37,818 bases of DNA from Cryomorphaceae bacterium (GTDB taxonomy: Bacteria > Bacteroidota > Bacteroidia > Flavobacteriales_D > Crocinitomicaceae). Positions within the stretch are counted from its first letter, which is position 1. Every line of letters begins with the position of its first letter. Positions 23,984 through 33,062 of the stretch are shown in pieces. The notes beneath the pieces were generated by a model. That model did not search any database. It was given only the letters and a program-made list of their open reading frames with translations, and was not told where the DNA came from. Position numbers and translations under genes: made by a program. The stretch covers positions 1 through 37,818 of the forward strand of contig JAIXXP010000065.1 of NCBI GenBank assembly GCA_027490665.1, read 5' to 3'.

Positions 23984-24953
23984 AAAGACAATACACAAAA
24001 AAATGACCATGCTCGGGCAAGAGATTTTGCCGGGCAAAAGCGTGCAACTCAATTTAGAGGTTGCGCATTTGCATACCCGCACGCCCATACAAGTGCCCGT
24101 GCTTGTAGAGCGCGCCAAAGAAGATGGCCCTACTGTTTTGGTCATGGCTGGCCTTCACGGAGACGAACTCAACGGCATCGAAATTGTGCGCCGATTTTTG
24201 CGCAAAAAACTCAATAAACCCACCAAAGGCACTATCGTTTGCTTGCCGATCTTCAATATTTTTGGTTTTCTGAACCTCAAACGCGAGTTGCCAGACGGCC
24301 GCGACCTCAATCGTAGTTTTCCGGGTAGCAACTCCGGTTCGCTAGCCGCGCAGTTTGCTTTTCACTTCATCAAAGAAATTGCACCCCACTGCGACTACAT
24401 CATTGACTTCCATACCGGGGCGGCCCAGCGCAACAACTTTCCGCAAATCCGCTGTGTGTTCTCCGACCAAGAAAGTGTCGAGCTCGCCAAAGTATTCAAT
24501 CCGCCCTTCATTTTACACTCGAGCCTCATTTCTAAAACCCTGCGAGAGAGTATGGTGAAGCGCAAAAAGATGCTCTTGTTGTTCGAAGGCGGAAAGTCCA
24601 ATAACATCGAAGAAAACGTCGTCGAAGAAGGTCTCAATGGACTCAAGCGCGTCATCAGCCACTTGGGCATGCGCAACTACAAAATTGATATTTCCAAAGA
24701 CCGTCAACCCATTTTTATCGGCGAAAACAAATGGATGCGTGCCCCGTCAAGTGGTATGTTTCAGTGTTTTGTAGCCAACGGAACAGCTGTCCAGAAAGGT
24801 GAGGTCTTGGCTTTAGTGACCGACCCTTACGGCAAATACGAAAAACAGATCAAGGCCAGCCAAGGAGGTTTTGTCATTTGCATCAACGAAGCACCGGTTG
24901 TGTACAAAGGCGACGCCATCATTCATTTAGCCAAAGAAAAGCCCCAACAATAA
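23970..24953 (+). CDS. Succinylglutamate desuccinylase/aspartoacylase-family zinc hydrolase (AstE/AspA-like)
   Basis: A 327-residue zinc-dependent deacylase or carboxypeptidase-like enzyme of the M14 clan. Zinc ligands His63 and Glu66 are in [11 protein letters not shown], His148 in IIDFHTG, and Glu206 in LLLFEGG is the likely catalytic base; [10 protein letters not shown] (110-119) binds substrate carboxylates. After about residue 245 a small beta-rich domain follows, with [13 protein letters not shown]. No arginine-succinyl pathway is nearby, so the family name should not be taken as its role; next to RimB/RimK it more plausibly removes amino-acid tags. The ATG at 23970 overlaps rimK by 14 bases; an earlier TTG is weaker. 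Confidence 0.88.
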   Translation: MSSAKKTIHKKMTMLGQEILPGKSVQLNLEVAHLHTRTPIQVPVLVERAKEDGPTVLVMAGLHGDELNGIEIVRRFLRKKLNKPTKGTIVCLPIFNIFGFLNLKRELPDGRDLNRSFPGSNSGSLAAQFAFHFIKEIAPHCDYIIDFHTGAAQRNNFPQIRCVFSDQESVELAKVFNPPFILHSSLISKTLRESMVKRKKMLLLFEGGKSNNIEENVVEEGLNGLKRVISHLGMRNYKIDISKDRQPIFIGENKWMRAPSSGMFQCFVANGTAVQKGEVLALVTDPYGKYEKQIKASQGGFVICINEAPVVYKGDAIIHLAKEKPQQ

Positions 24954-24972
24954 GCTCATTAAAAAAGTAACT

Positions 24973-27408
24973 ATGAAAAAGGTCCTACTTATTATCGCAT
25001 TGAATTTCCTTACACTCCAATTGCTTGGGCAAAACAACTTTACGCCTCAACAGTTTTTGGGCTACAACATTGGCGAGCAGTTTACGCGTCAGCACCGAGT
25101 GGTAGACTACTTCTTTGCACTTGAAAAAGCTTTTCCGAACAATATAAAAGTGGTGAAGACGGGTCAAACATATGAGAAACGCGATCTTTTATTGTGTTAT
25201 ATCGGCACGCCCGAAAACCTCAAGAAACTCGAAGAAATCCGTCAAAAGCACCTCACACAAGCGCCCGATGAAAAGCTGGCCATCGTTTGGTTGTCTTATA
25301 ATGTACACGGCAATGAAAGCTCTGGTACAGAAGCAGCCATGCAAACAGCCTATCGCTTGCTCACCGACAAAATTGGCTATTTAGAAAACACGGTAGTCAT
25401 CATGGATCCATGCCTCAACCCTGATGGCCGCGATCGCTATGTGAATTTTTATTACCAGTATGGCGCAAATCCAATCGACATGCAGCGTTTCAGCGCTAGC
25501 CACAACGAAACATGGCCAGGTGGGCGCCCCAATCACTACCTCTTTGACCTCAACCGCGACTGGGCCTGGATGACCCAAATTGAATCTGCGGTGCGCATGC
25601 AACAATACAACCAATGGTTGCCGCATGTCCATGTCGATTTCCATGAGCAGGGCATCAACGAGCCGTATTATTTTCCGCCGGCAGCTGAGCCGTATCACGA
25701 AGTTATTACCAATTGGCAGCGCGATTTTCAGCAAGAAATCGGCAAAAACCATGCAGGTTACTTCGACAAAGCAGGTTGGTTGTATTTCTCCAAAGAAATT
25801 TTCGACTTGCTCTACCCAAGCTACGGCGATACCTACCCAACCTATAGCGGCAGCATCGGCATGACCTACGAGCAGGGCGGAAGCGGGCGCGCAGGCTTAG
25901 CGGTCATTACCCAAGTGGGCGACACCCTTCGTTTGGCCGACCGCGTGGCGCATCATGTCACCACCGGGCTTTCTACCGTAGAAACGAGCGCGCGCAATGC
26001 CGATAAATTGGTTGCTGAATACCAAAAGTTCAGAAAACAAAAAGATTTCAAATACGACACCTACGTTATTAAAGGCAGCAACAACCAGGTCGCACCACTT
26101 TTGGTACTCCTCGGCAAAAACAATATAGATTGGCAAATGGTTTCTACCAGCACACAAGCGGTACCTGCCAAAGGGTTTCATTTCAAAACCGGAGCACAAG
26201 AAGCATTCAAGCTAGAAATTGGCGATATTTTAGTGTCTACCCAACAAGAAAAAGGAACACTCGTTTCGGTCTTGTTTGAACCTCGGACTAAATTGTCGGA
26301 TAGCCTTACTTACGACATCACAGCGTGGTCTATGCCTTACGCTTACGGTTTGGATGCTTATGCCGTGGAAGGCCAATTAAAGGCCACACCATTTGTAGCA
26401 ACAGGCGAGCGCAAATCTGATTTTTTTGCCGTTGAAGGCTTCATGGGCTATGCCGTTCGCTGGGAATCCATGCAAACCGCACGTTTCTTAAATGCGGTGC
26501 AGCAAGCAGGCCTCAAGGTTTATTTTCATGAAAAAGGTTTCAAGCTCAATGGCCAAACCTACGCTCCCGGAACACTCCTTATACTCACAGGCGAAAACAA
26601 GCGCCCAGATTTCCATAAAGTCATCAATGATTATGCAGCGCGTTATCAAGTTGACATCAAGGGCTTGCTTACAGGAATGGTAGATAGCGGTGCTGACTTC
26701 GGTTCTTCAGCTGTAAAAATGGTACCCAACCCAAAAGTGGGTATCCTAGCCGGCGACAGTTTTTCATCTTTAAATGTGGGCGAAATCTGGCATTTCTTTG
26801 AGCAACAACTCAACAAACCTGCACACCTCATTTTTGAAGACGACCTCAATGGCGCGCTTTCAAGCCTCAACGTCTTGTTTGTACCAGAAGGCGGCTATGA
26901 CATTGCAGGCAACTCAGCCCTCACCAAGTGGGTACGCGAAGGCGGAACTTTAATTGTGACGGGTGGTGCAGTCGATGCACTCGCCGACCAAGATGGCTTT
27001 GGGCTCAAGCGCAAAGAAAGTGCAGCAGGCGCACCTGCACCAATTGCCTATGCCAACCAAGAGCGCGATCAAATCTCTGACAACATCATTGGCGCCATTT
27101 ACCCTTGCGTCATGGACAACTCCAACCCAATGGCTTTTGGCTACAATTTCTACTACACCCTCCGCCAAGGCGCCAGCGTCTATGAGCTCGAAGGCAAGCC
27201 CGTCTTTGAACTAGAGAAAAATGCCCAAGCGGTCAACGGTTTTGTAGGCGCACGCGTCAAAAAACAACAATCCGAAGCCGACATCGCGGGCACAGTCCAA
27301 TACGGCCGCGGCACTATTGTCTATTTGATCGACAACCCGCTCTTCCGCGGCTTCTGGGAAAGCGGCAAACTCATGGTAGCCAATTCGATTTATTTTGTGA
27401 ATCAGTAG
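24973..27408 (+). CDS. Secreted M14-family zinc carboxypeptidase with C-terminal glutamine-amidotransferase-like domain
   Basis: An 811-residue exported metallopeptidase. Signal peptide MKKVLLIIALNFLTLQLLGQ; M14 catalytic domain about 30-340 with zinc ligands His112 and Glu115 (NVHGNESSG) and His224 (VDFHEQG), substrate-carboxylate motif DLNRDW (192-197) and catalytic Glu300 (MTYEQGG). A beta-rich middle is followed by a Rossmann-like segment (roughly residues 580-690: VGILAGDSFSSLNVGEIWHF, LFVPEGGYD, WVREGGTLIVTGG) resembling class I glutamine amidotransferases but without their catalytic Cys. There is no T9SS tail, so it is probably periplasmic. It starts 19 bases after the deacylase stop and is most likely the fourth gene of that operon. 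Confidence 0.9.
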   Translation: MKKVLLIIALNFLTLQLLGQNNFTPQQFLGYNIGEQFTRQHRVVDYFFALEKAFPNNIKVVKTGQTYEKRDLLLCYIGTPENLKKLEEIRQKHLTQAPDEKLAIVWLSYNVHGNESSGTEAAMQTAYRLLTDKIGYLENTVVIMDPCLNPDGRDRYVNFYYQYGANPIDMQRFSASHNETWPGGRPNHYLFDLNRDWAWMTQIESAVRMQQYNQWLPHVHVDFHEQGINEPYYFPPAAEPYHEVITNWQRDFQQEIGKNHAGYFDKAGWLYFSKEIFDLLYPSYGDTYPTYSGSIGMTYEQGGSGRAGLAVITQVGDTLRLADRVAHHVTTGLSTVETSARNADKLVAEYQKFRKQKDFKYDTYVIKGSNNQVAPLLVLLGKNNIDWQMVSTSTQAVPAKGFHFKTGAQEAFKLEIGDILVSTQQEKGTLVSVLFEPRTKLSDSLTYDITAWSMPYAYGLDAYAVEGQLKATPFVATGERKSDFFAVEGFMGYAVRWESMQTARFLNAVQQAGLKVYFHEKGFKLNGQTYAPGTLLILTGENKRPDFHKVINDYAARYQVDIKGLLTGMVDSGADFGSSAVKMVPNPKVGILAGDSFSSLNVGEIWHFFEQQLNKPAHLIFEDDLNGALSSLNVLFVPEGGYDIAGNSALTKWVREGGTLIVTGGAVDALADQDGFGLKRKESAAGAPAPIAYANQERDQISDNIIGAIYPCVMDNSNPMAFGYNFYYTLRQGASVYELEGKPVFELEKNAQAVNGFVGARVKKQQSEADIAGTVQYGRGTIVYLIDNPLFRGFWESGKLMVANSIYFVNQ

Positions 27409-27501
27409 ATTTTTAGGTACAAACCCCGTATTTTTTTCAAGGGAGAACTACCTACTTTAGCACTTATTTACGTTATACGTCTGACCTATAAATTTATTGC
27501 T

Positions 27502-28398
27502 ATGCGACTACTATTATTCTTTCTTTTATTTTCTGGGTTTTCATTTGCTCAAAACTGGGCGCCAACTGGTGCACAATGGCATTACTCCTGCTATGGCGAT
27601 CTCCAAGGAGGTTACGTAGATATTGTCTATGCGGGGGATACTGTTATTGATAGTCAGGTGACAAAAAAATTAGTAAAAACTCGCCATAATTATGGCTTGG
27701 GATCGGTTGTTAATTCCTATGACATTGGTAGAGAATATACTTATGAAGATAATGGTGTAGTTTACTTACGCTACCAGAATCATTGGGATACGCTTTACAA
27801 TATCAATGCGCAAATAGGAGATAGTTGGCGTATGGTAAAACAGCCATTATTTGTCAATCTTCCTGCCCAAAATAGCCGTCTCAAAGTTTTAGCAACCGGT
27901 ACAAAAGTGATCAATAATGAGACTTTAAAATATGTCAAAGTTGAATTTGTTGACCCACAATTGAACCCGCTAGGTTTCGAGGATACCATCGTTGAAAACA
28001 TAGGTTTCATTGGCTCATACCTATTACCATACGACATGTTTGATGGTGCTTTTGGTTTGCCTGAAGGTGGCCCTTTCCGTTGTTATACTGCTCCAAATTT
28101 TGCTACTTATAAGCCAAACTATTGGGATCCTTGTGATTTTATTGTTGGAATAGAGGAATTGTCACGAAACTTTACTTTCCAAGTATTTCCCAACCCAGTC
28201 TCAGATCAAATCAACATTCCGGCGGCTTACGCCACAGAATTTACAGCATATAGCATTTTTTCAACTGAAGGCAAATTAGTGCAATCGGGTCAAACATCCG
28301 AACAAATTGCTGTAGTCAACCTTCCTATCGGGAACTATACTTTGGTCATTCAAAACAAGACCCAAAATCGCTATGCGAAGGTGTTGGTAGTGAGGTAG
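27502..28398 (+). CDS. Secreted protein with T9SS type A sorting domain
   Basis: A 298-residue exported protein. Signal peptide MRLLLFFLLFSGFSFAQ. The body (about 18-215) is unrecognised, with aromatic-rich strands such as REYTYEDNGVVYLRYQNHWDTLYN and one late Cys pair region. The C-terminal ~75 residues form a T9SS type A signal: FQVFPNPVSDQINI, GKLVQSGQTSEQ, LPIGNYTLVIQNK, ending AKVLVVR. Such proteins are moved across the outer membrane by the PorV-linked translocon and often anchored to the cell surface. Base composition is more AT-rich than the upstream peptidase operon. No exact promoter box was found; TAAATTTA (27489-27496) is a near match. Confidence 0.87.
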   Translation: MRLLLFFLLFSGFSFAQNWAPTGAQWHYSCYGDLQGGYVDIVYAGDTVIDSQVTKKLVKTRHNYGLGSVVNSYDIGREYTYEDNGVVYLRYQNHWDTLYNINAQIGDSWRMVKQPLFVNLPAQNSRLKVLATGTKVINNETLKYVKVEFVDPQLNPLGFEDTIVENIGFIGSYLLPYDMFDGAFGLPEGGPFRCYTAPNFATYKPNYWDPCDFIVGIEELSRNFTFQVFPNPVSDQINIPAAYATEFTAYSIFSTEGKLVQSGQTSEQIAVVNLPIGNYTLVIQNKTQNRYAKVLVVR

Positions 28399-28420
28399 GG
28401 TTTTAAAAACAAAGCTTTTT

Positions 28421-28436
28421 TCCTATTTTTATAGGA
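28421..28436. repeat. Perfect short inverted repeat just upstream of the type B cargo gene
   Basis: TCCTAT-TTTT-ATAGGA, a perfect 6-bp stem with a four-base loop, ends four bases before the ATG at 28441 and begins 22 bases after the stop of the previous gene. It could be a weak hairpin over the ribosome site, a protein-binding site, or part of a -7 element (TATTTTTA, 28424-28431). Confidence 0.6.
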
Positions 28437-28440
28437 ATTC

Positions 28441-31400
28441 ATGACCCGCTGCTACTTATTCATATTCTGCACGTTCTGCCTCGTATCTTTTGATGCGAAT
28501 GCACAAGATATTTGGGGTTGGGCTTTAGATGGATTTGCGGGCAGCGAATCAAAATCGGTAGTTTACAACCAAAGTGGTGAGGCCTATGTTTGTGGGCACA
28601 TTACAAGCTCGACAAATTTTACTGCTGCCGTAAGTTCCTCAGCTGTGGCTGGTGGTAGCGATGTTTACTTGGCCAAATATGCACCAAATGGCGCGCTTAT
28701 CTGGGTGCAAACCTACAACGGCACAGGTCTTGACAAAGCGACTGATTTAGCCATTGGCTCAGATGGGCAGGTGGTACTTACCGGGACTTTTACCGGTACT
28801 TTTCAGGCGGGTTCATTTAGTGTGAGTTCGCAAGGCGTTGCGCAAGATGTGTTTATTCTCAAAGTAAATGCATTAGGGCAACCAATTTGGCTTTTAAAGG
28901 AGGGCGGTAGTGGTATTGAAACCACTACGGCAATTACCATTGACGCGCAATTGAATGTTTTGATTTGCGGACAATTTACAGGTCAGAGCACTTTACAAGG
29001 TAGTTCTTACACCAGCCTTGTTGATCCACAAACCAACATACAAGGTGCTGATATATTTATAGCTAAATATACTGCACAAGGAACTGGGCAATGGCTCAAA
29101 ACTGGGGTCGGAAATAAAAATGAAAGAGCCCAAGGTATTGGTGTGAATGCACAAAATGAAGTCTACATTTGCGGACAATTTTCGCAAGCAATGGATTTTG
29201 CAGGATCTGCAATTTCTAATTTGCAAAACAATATTGGTTTTCTAGCTAAATTGAACGCCAACGGAAATTTTGTTTTTTTAGAAAAAATGCTTGCTGGTAC
29301 TTGTTTACCTCAGGACCTGAGTGTCAGTTCATCCAATGAGGTTGTTGTAGTTGGAGATGTCAGTGGCAATTTAATTTATAATAATCCGATTACAACAGTT
29401 ACCAATGCTTTTGGTCAACGCATTTTTGTGCTTAAAACCAATTCAAATGGCACGCTTTTATGGGGTACGGCATTTGGCTCAAATAGCGGCCTTACTGCTC
29501 GTTCTGTTAGTGTGGCCAGCGACCAAAAAGTTTACGTAACGGGGGGCTTTAATTGTGCATTTGATCAAATGCAAACCTTACCCAACATGCATGAAGGGTT
29601 TTGGAATTCCTTGGGTTACCGAGATGTTTATGTACTGTGTTTACAAGCGAATGGAAACATAGCTTGGAGCAACCGTGGGTTTGGAAAAAAGGACGACCTC
29701 GGCTTGGGTATTGCCAATTTCAATGCACAAGAACCGGTGGTCGTTGGTTTTCAGACTGCCTATCAACATTTTTCTACGATTTTACCACCAACACCAACCC
29801 CCTCAAGTCAAGATGCAAATGCCCTGCAACTCAATTCGAGTTTTTCAACTTATGATTTGCCAGCTTCGGCAAAATCAGGTTTTGTTGCTAAGGTGTTACA
29901 AGCAAATACCGATACATTTAGTTATTTCATTTTGCCTGATACCCTTGTTGGATTTATTGAACCCGATTTAGATACAGTCTCTTTTTGTGCCAATCAGGTG
30001 GGTTTACTTGAGTTTGAACCCCAAACAGGACCTTATAATGATCCTTTAGCGCCATTTTACACCGTAAGTTGGTCTGATGGCACCATTCAAGACGCAATTT
30101 TGCCTTCTGCAACCGGATGGTATACTGCTGAAATTGTCCGAGAAGACGGTTGTGGAGGTTCCATTGATTCTATTTATGTTGTTCACTTGACTGTGCCCAG
30201 CTATCCATATTATACCGATACATTGGGCTTATTTGTCAATACTACAGGGCCAATATTGGCTTATTATTCTTGTTTAGACCCTCCAATTGTGTTCAATTTG
30301 GATAGTATTTGTAGCGGTTGTACACTTAGCGTACCAGGTTTGCCGGGAACAGGCACGGGGCCTTATCAAATTAATCAGAGCGGTGTTTATGCAGTATCGC
30401 TTTCATTGGGAGTTTGCACTCAGAATTCTTTGATCGATGTAAATTTCTATGATACATTGGTTTTTCCTCCAGTTGTTCCTGCCTTGTTACCTGCAGTTGA
30501 TACCTTTTATACTTGTGGAGATTTTATTGAATTCAACTTGACAGATAGCCTTACAAATCCAACCTTAACTTCACCTGGAGGATTTGCTTATCATACTGTA
30601 GACACCGCTATTTGGATCATTAACGGTCAGCAATTTGTAGAGACTGGTTCTACTTTTAGTTACCTGATCAATTCATCGGGTTGGGTAAACGTATCCGTAT
30701 CTTTTGACCTGACTGTTGAAAATGAATGCGAACAGTTATCTGCAGCATATACCGTGCAAGATTCTGTTTATGTCGTAGTATACAACCCACCGAGTATTCA
30801 AATTACACCGATTATTGGCGATACACAGATTTGCCCCGGAGATTCTATATTTTTGAGTATCAATCCGACTATTCCTGGTTGTAACTGGAGTATGCTCTTG
30901 CCACCTGAAGGAGGTGTTGGTATCATTTGGCAAAGTCAAGATGCAGACAGCATTGCAGTTGACGCTACTTGTATATATGCCTATATAGGTAATTTTATTG
31001 ATCCGATATCAGGTTGTTCATATAGCGTAGATACCTCTATCTATGTGGAAATTTTACTCCCACCAGAAATTGACATTACACCCGGTGACGCCATTTTATG
31101 TCCAAACGACAGCTTGTTGCTCCAAGTTCCGAACATCTACCAAACTTATCAATGGGTTGGTCCGGGTCTAGGTACTAGTTTAGGGTCTTCCTCGCTTTAT
31201 GCCGCAACAATCGGAGAATTCTATTGTATTGTAACAGATTCCAATAGTTGTGTTTTTTCGAGCCCACCTGTGCTTATTGAAAATTACGTAACGCCTTCGC
31301 TGTCTGTTCAACCCACCAATATTTTATGCGGAGGTAATAGCGTTGAAATATTTGTACTTACAGTTGGTAATCCAATACTCAGTTGGTGGCCAATTGTTTC

Positions 31401-32673
31401 GAATTCCAATTCAATTATCGTTGATCAACCCGGTTATTATGGGGTAAGCATCGAGCAATGCGGCTTTACTATTTTGGATAGTATGGAAGTAATAGACGGT
31501 ACTTTTAGTGCCTCGATAAGCGCTGCTGACACCATGCTTTGTTTTCAAGAAACTATTTTGCTTGAAGGCTCTTTGCCCAATGCCAATTATGAGTGGTCCC
31601 CTGCAGTGGGTTCGAGTGCTTCAGTACTTCAGGTTTCCGCACCAGGAACCTATAGTGCTATTGTCACCAATGAGTTTGGTTGCCAATTTTCAACAAATGA
31701 AATCAGTGTTGGGGTATATCAAGATAATATTCCTGTGGCTTCATATATCGATACGGTTTGCCCGCAATCAACAGTTGTTTTACAAGCGCCAATTCCCGAA
31801 AATGCACAATGGTATGCATCCGATTCTGTTTTTTTGACAGCGGCGCCCACTTTTACTCTTAGTTCGCTCACCCAAGACAGTATTTTGTTACTGAATTATC
31901 CAAGTGCCAACTGTCCAAATTCTTATGCGAGCTATCAGATCATTCTCTATGATAGCTTGCCTGAAGGCCTCTTGCAAGGTCCTAGTATTTGGTGTGAGGC
32001 CCAACCACTCACCTTGCAATTTCTTACCCCGCCCCAAACAGATTTTGTTTGGTTCAATCAGGATAGTACTCAACTCATTCAAACAATTAACAGTCCGGGG
32101 ACATACTGGATTACTTACAGCCGCTGCGGCCAAAGCATTACGGATAGTCTTACAATCAGCGACCAAAGTATTCAACTCGCTCTAAATGCTACAGATTCGC
32201 TTATTTGTATGAACTCAACTTCTGGTGGTCTTACAGAGGTCTTGCTTTTGGTCAATTCAAATGCTTCTCAACTCAGTTGGAATGTACCGTTTGATACGCT
32301 GCACTCCCAACAACTAGTAATCAGTTCTCCCGGAGTGTATACAGTATATGGAACGAATGAATTTGGTTGTTCGGCCACAGATAGCCTTTCTATTTATGGA
32401 GTTGATTGTAACGCTGAGGTACCAAATGTAATTACACCGAACGGTGATGGCATCAATGATGTGTTGCTCATTGCCGATGCAGCGTTGCACCCGTATAACA
32501 AACTAATTGTACTGAATAGATGGGGTAATGTGCTCTTTGAGGCTGCACCGTATCTCAATAATTACAGTCCGACAGATCTGGTTGATGGCACGTATTTTTA
32601 TTTGTATTATCCGAATGTGTTGCAAAAACCACTCTTCCTTAAGCAAGGCTTTTTCATGCTCTTTAGCGAGTAG
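28441..32673 (+). CDS. Large secreted protein with N-terminal seven-repeat beta-propeller and T9SS type B (gliding-motility-associated) C-terminal domain
   Basis: A 1410-residue cell-surface or extracellular protein. Signal peptide (about 1-22, ending DANAQ). Residues about 25-490 hold seven repeats of ~63 residues, each with a (V/I)-x-V-x-G core: Gly52, 115, 177, 245, 305, 368 and 436 (YVCGHIT, VLTGTFT, LICGQFT, YICGQFS, VVVGDVS, YVTGGFN, VVVGFQ), consistent with an SBBP-type seven-bladed propeller. About 510-1320 is a string of Ig/PKD-like modules, recurring as PG-x-Y-x(4)-TN-x-FGC. The C-terminal ~85 residues carry the type B sorting motif PNVITPNGDGINDV, LNRWGNVLFE and DGTYFY. Ligand unknown; adhesion is a reasonable guess only. 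Confidence 0.88.
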   Translation: MTRCYLFIFCTFCLVSFDANAQDIWGWALDGFAGSESKSVVYNQSGEAYVCGHITSSTNFTAAVSSSAVAGGSDVYLAKYAPNGALIWVQTYNGTGLDKATDLAIGSDGQVVLTGTFTGTFQAGSFSVSSQGVAQDVFILKVNALGQPIWLLKEGGSGIETTTAITIDAQLNVLICGQFTGQSTLQGSSYTSLVDPQTNIQGADIFIAKYTAQGTGQWLKTGVGNKNERAQGIGVNAQNEVYICGQFSQAMDFAGSAISNLQNNIGFLAKLNANGNFVFLEKMLAGTCLPQDLSVSSSNEVVVVGDVSGNLIYNNPITTVTNAFGQRIFVLKTNSNGTLLWGTAFGSNSGLTARSVSVASDQKVYVTGGFNCAFDQMQTLPNMHEGFWNSLGYRDVYVLCLQANGNIAWSNRGFGKKDDLGLGIANFNAQEPVVVGFQTAYQHFSTILPPTPTPSSQDANALQLNSSFSTYDLPASAKSGFVAKVLQANTDTFSYFILPDTLVGFIEPDLDTVSFCANQVGLLEFEPQTGPYNDPLAPFYTVSWSDGTIQDAILPSATGWYTAEIVREDGCGGSIDSIYVVHLTVPSYPYYTDTLGLFVNTTGPILAYYSCLDPPIVFNLDSICSGCTLSVPGLPGTGTGPYQINQSGVYAVSLSLGVCTQNSLIDVNFYDTLVFPPVVPALLPAVDTFYTCGDFIEFNLTDSLTNPTLTSPGGFAYHTVDTAIWIINGQQFVETGSTFSYLINSSGWVNVSVSFDLTVENECEQLSAAYTVQDSVYVVVYNPPSIQITPIIGDTQICPGDSIFLSINPTIPGCNWSMLLPPEGGVGIIWQSQDADSIAVDATCIYAYIGNFIDPISGCSYSVDTSIYVEILLPPEIDITPGDAILCPNDSLLLQVPNIYQTYQWVGPGLGTSLGSSSLYAATIGEFYCIVTDSNSCVFSSPPVLIENYVTPSLSVQPTNILCGGNSVEIFVLTVGNPILSWWPIVSNSNSIIVDQPGYYGVSIEQCGFTILDSMEVIDGTFSASISAADTMLCFQETILLEGSLPNANYEWSPAVGSSASVLQVSAPGTYSAIVTNEFGCQFSTNEISVGVYQDNIPVASYIDTVCPQSTVVLQAPIPENAQWYASDSVFLTAAPTFTLSSLTQDSILLLNYPSANCPNSYASYQIILYDSLPEGLLQGPSIWCEAQPLTLQFLTPPQTDFVWFNQDSTQLIQTINSPGTYWITYSRCGQSITDSLTISDQSIQLALNATDSLICMNSTSGGLTEVLLLVNSNASQLSWNVPFDTLHSQQLVISSPGVYTVYGTNEFGCSATDSLSIYGVDCNAEVPNVITPNGDGINDVLLIADAALHPYNKLIVLNRWGNVLFEAAPYLNNYSPTDLVDGTYFYLYYPNVLQKPLFLKQGFFMLFSE

Positions 32674-32683
32674 TATGCGATGA

Positions 32684-32974
32684 TCACACCTCAAAAATCC
32701 CATGCTTAATCGCATACAGCACCATGCCAGCGATGTTCTTGGTATTGGTTTTATACCTGATGCGTTCGCGGTGTCCCTCAATGGTTTTGACCGACACAAA
32801 CAAGGCGGCAGCCATTTCCTGATTTGTTCTTTCCTGACAAATGAGCCTCAAGACTTCTATTTCGCGCTTGCTGAGGCGCAGTGATGGATCTTGGTTGTCG
32901 TCTAATGGAGAGAATTCTGTGGACATCTGTGGTTTTAAATAGGTTCGAGAAACGTTATTTTTTCTCAACCGCAT
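32684..32974 (-). CDS. Stand-alone LuxR-type HTH protein without receiver domain
   Basis: A 96-residue protein that is almost entirely a LuxR/GerE DNA-binding domain: LSKREIEVLRLICQERTNQEMAAALF, recognition helix VSVKTIEGHRERIRYKT, and NIAGMVLYAIKHGIF. It resembles the output domain of the response regulator at 19249-19926 (TNEQIAEFLFLSKHTVNTH, NTAGIVMYAVKTGL), yet no receiver precedes it. An ATG at 32926 would give 80 residues; the N-terminal ~30 residues are not conserved-looking, so the start is uncertain. Upstream bases show no recognisable receiver remnant. It converges with the type B cargo gene (10-base gap between stops). Confidence 0.75.
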   Translation of the reverse strand: MRLRKNNVSRTYLKPQMSTEFSPLDDNQDPSLRLSKREIEVLRLICQERTNQEMAAALFVSVKTIEGHRERIRYKTNTKNIAGMVLYAIKHGIFEV

Positions 32975-33023
32975 GAAAACGGATAAACAGCACTTATTAT
33001 TTGAATGAACTGTGATTTAGGGT

Positions 33024-33041
33024 AAAAACCCTTGGTGGGTT
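33024..33041 (-). terminator. Weak terminator-like hairpin after yoeB
   Basis: On the minus strand AACCC-ACCAA-GGGTT (plus 33041-33027) followed by TTT (five T in a row in total). It begins 21 bases after the yoeB stop. The stem is only five pairs, so it is a modest candidate. Confidence 0.45.
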
Positions 33042-33062
33042 CAATTTAAGTCTTGGCTTGCT

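Noticed and set aside
23970-24953. AstE of the arginine succinyltransferase pathway
   Set aside because: No astA, astB, astC or astD gene is present and the neighbours are RimB/RimK-like; the family is broad.
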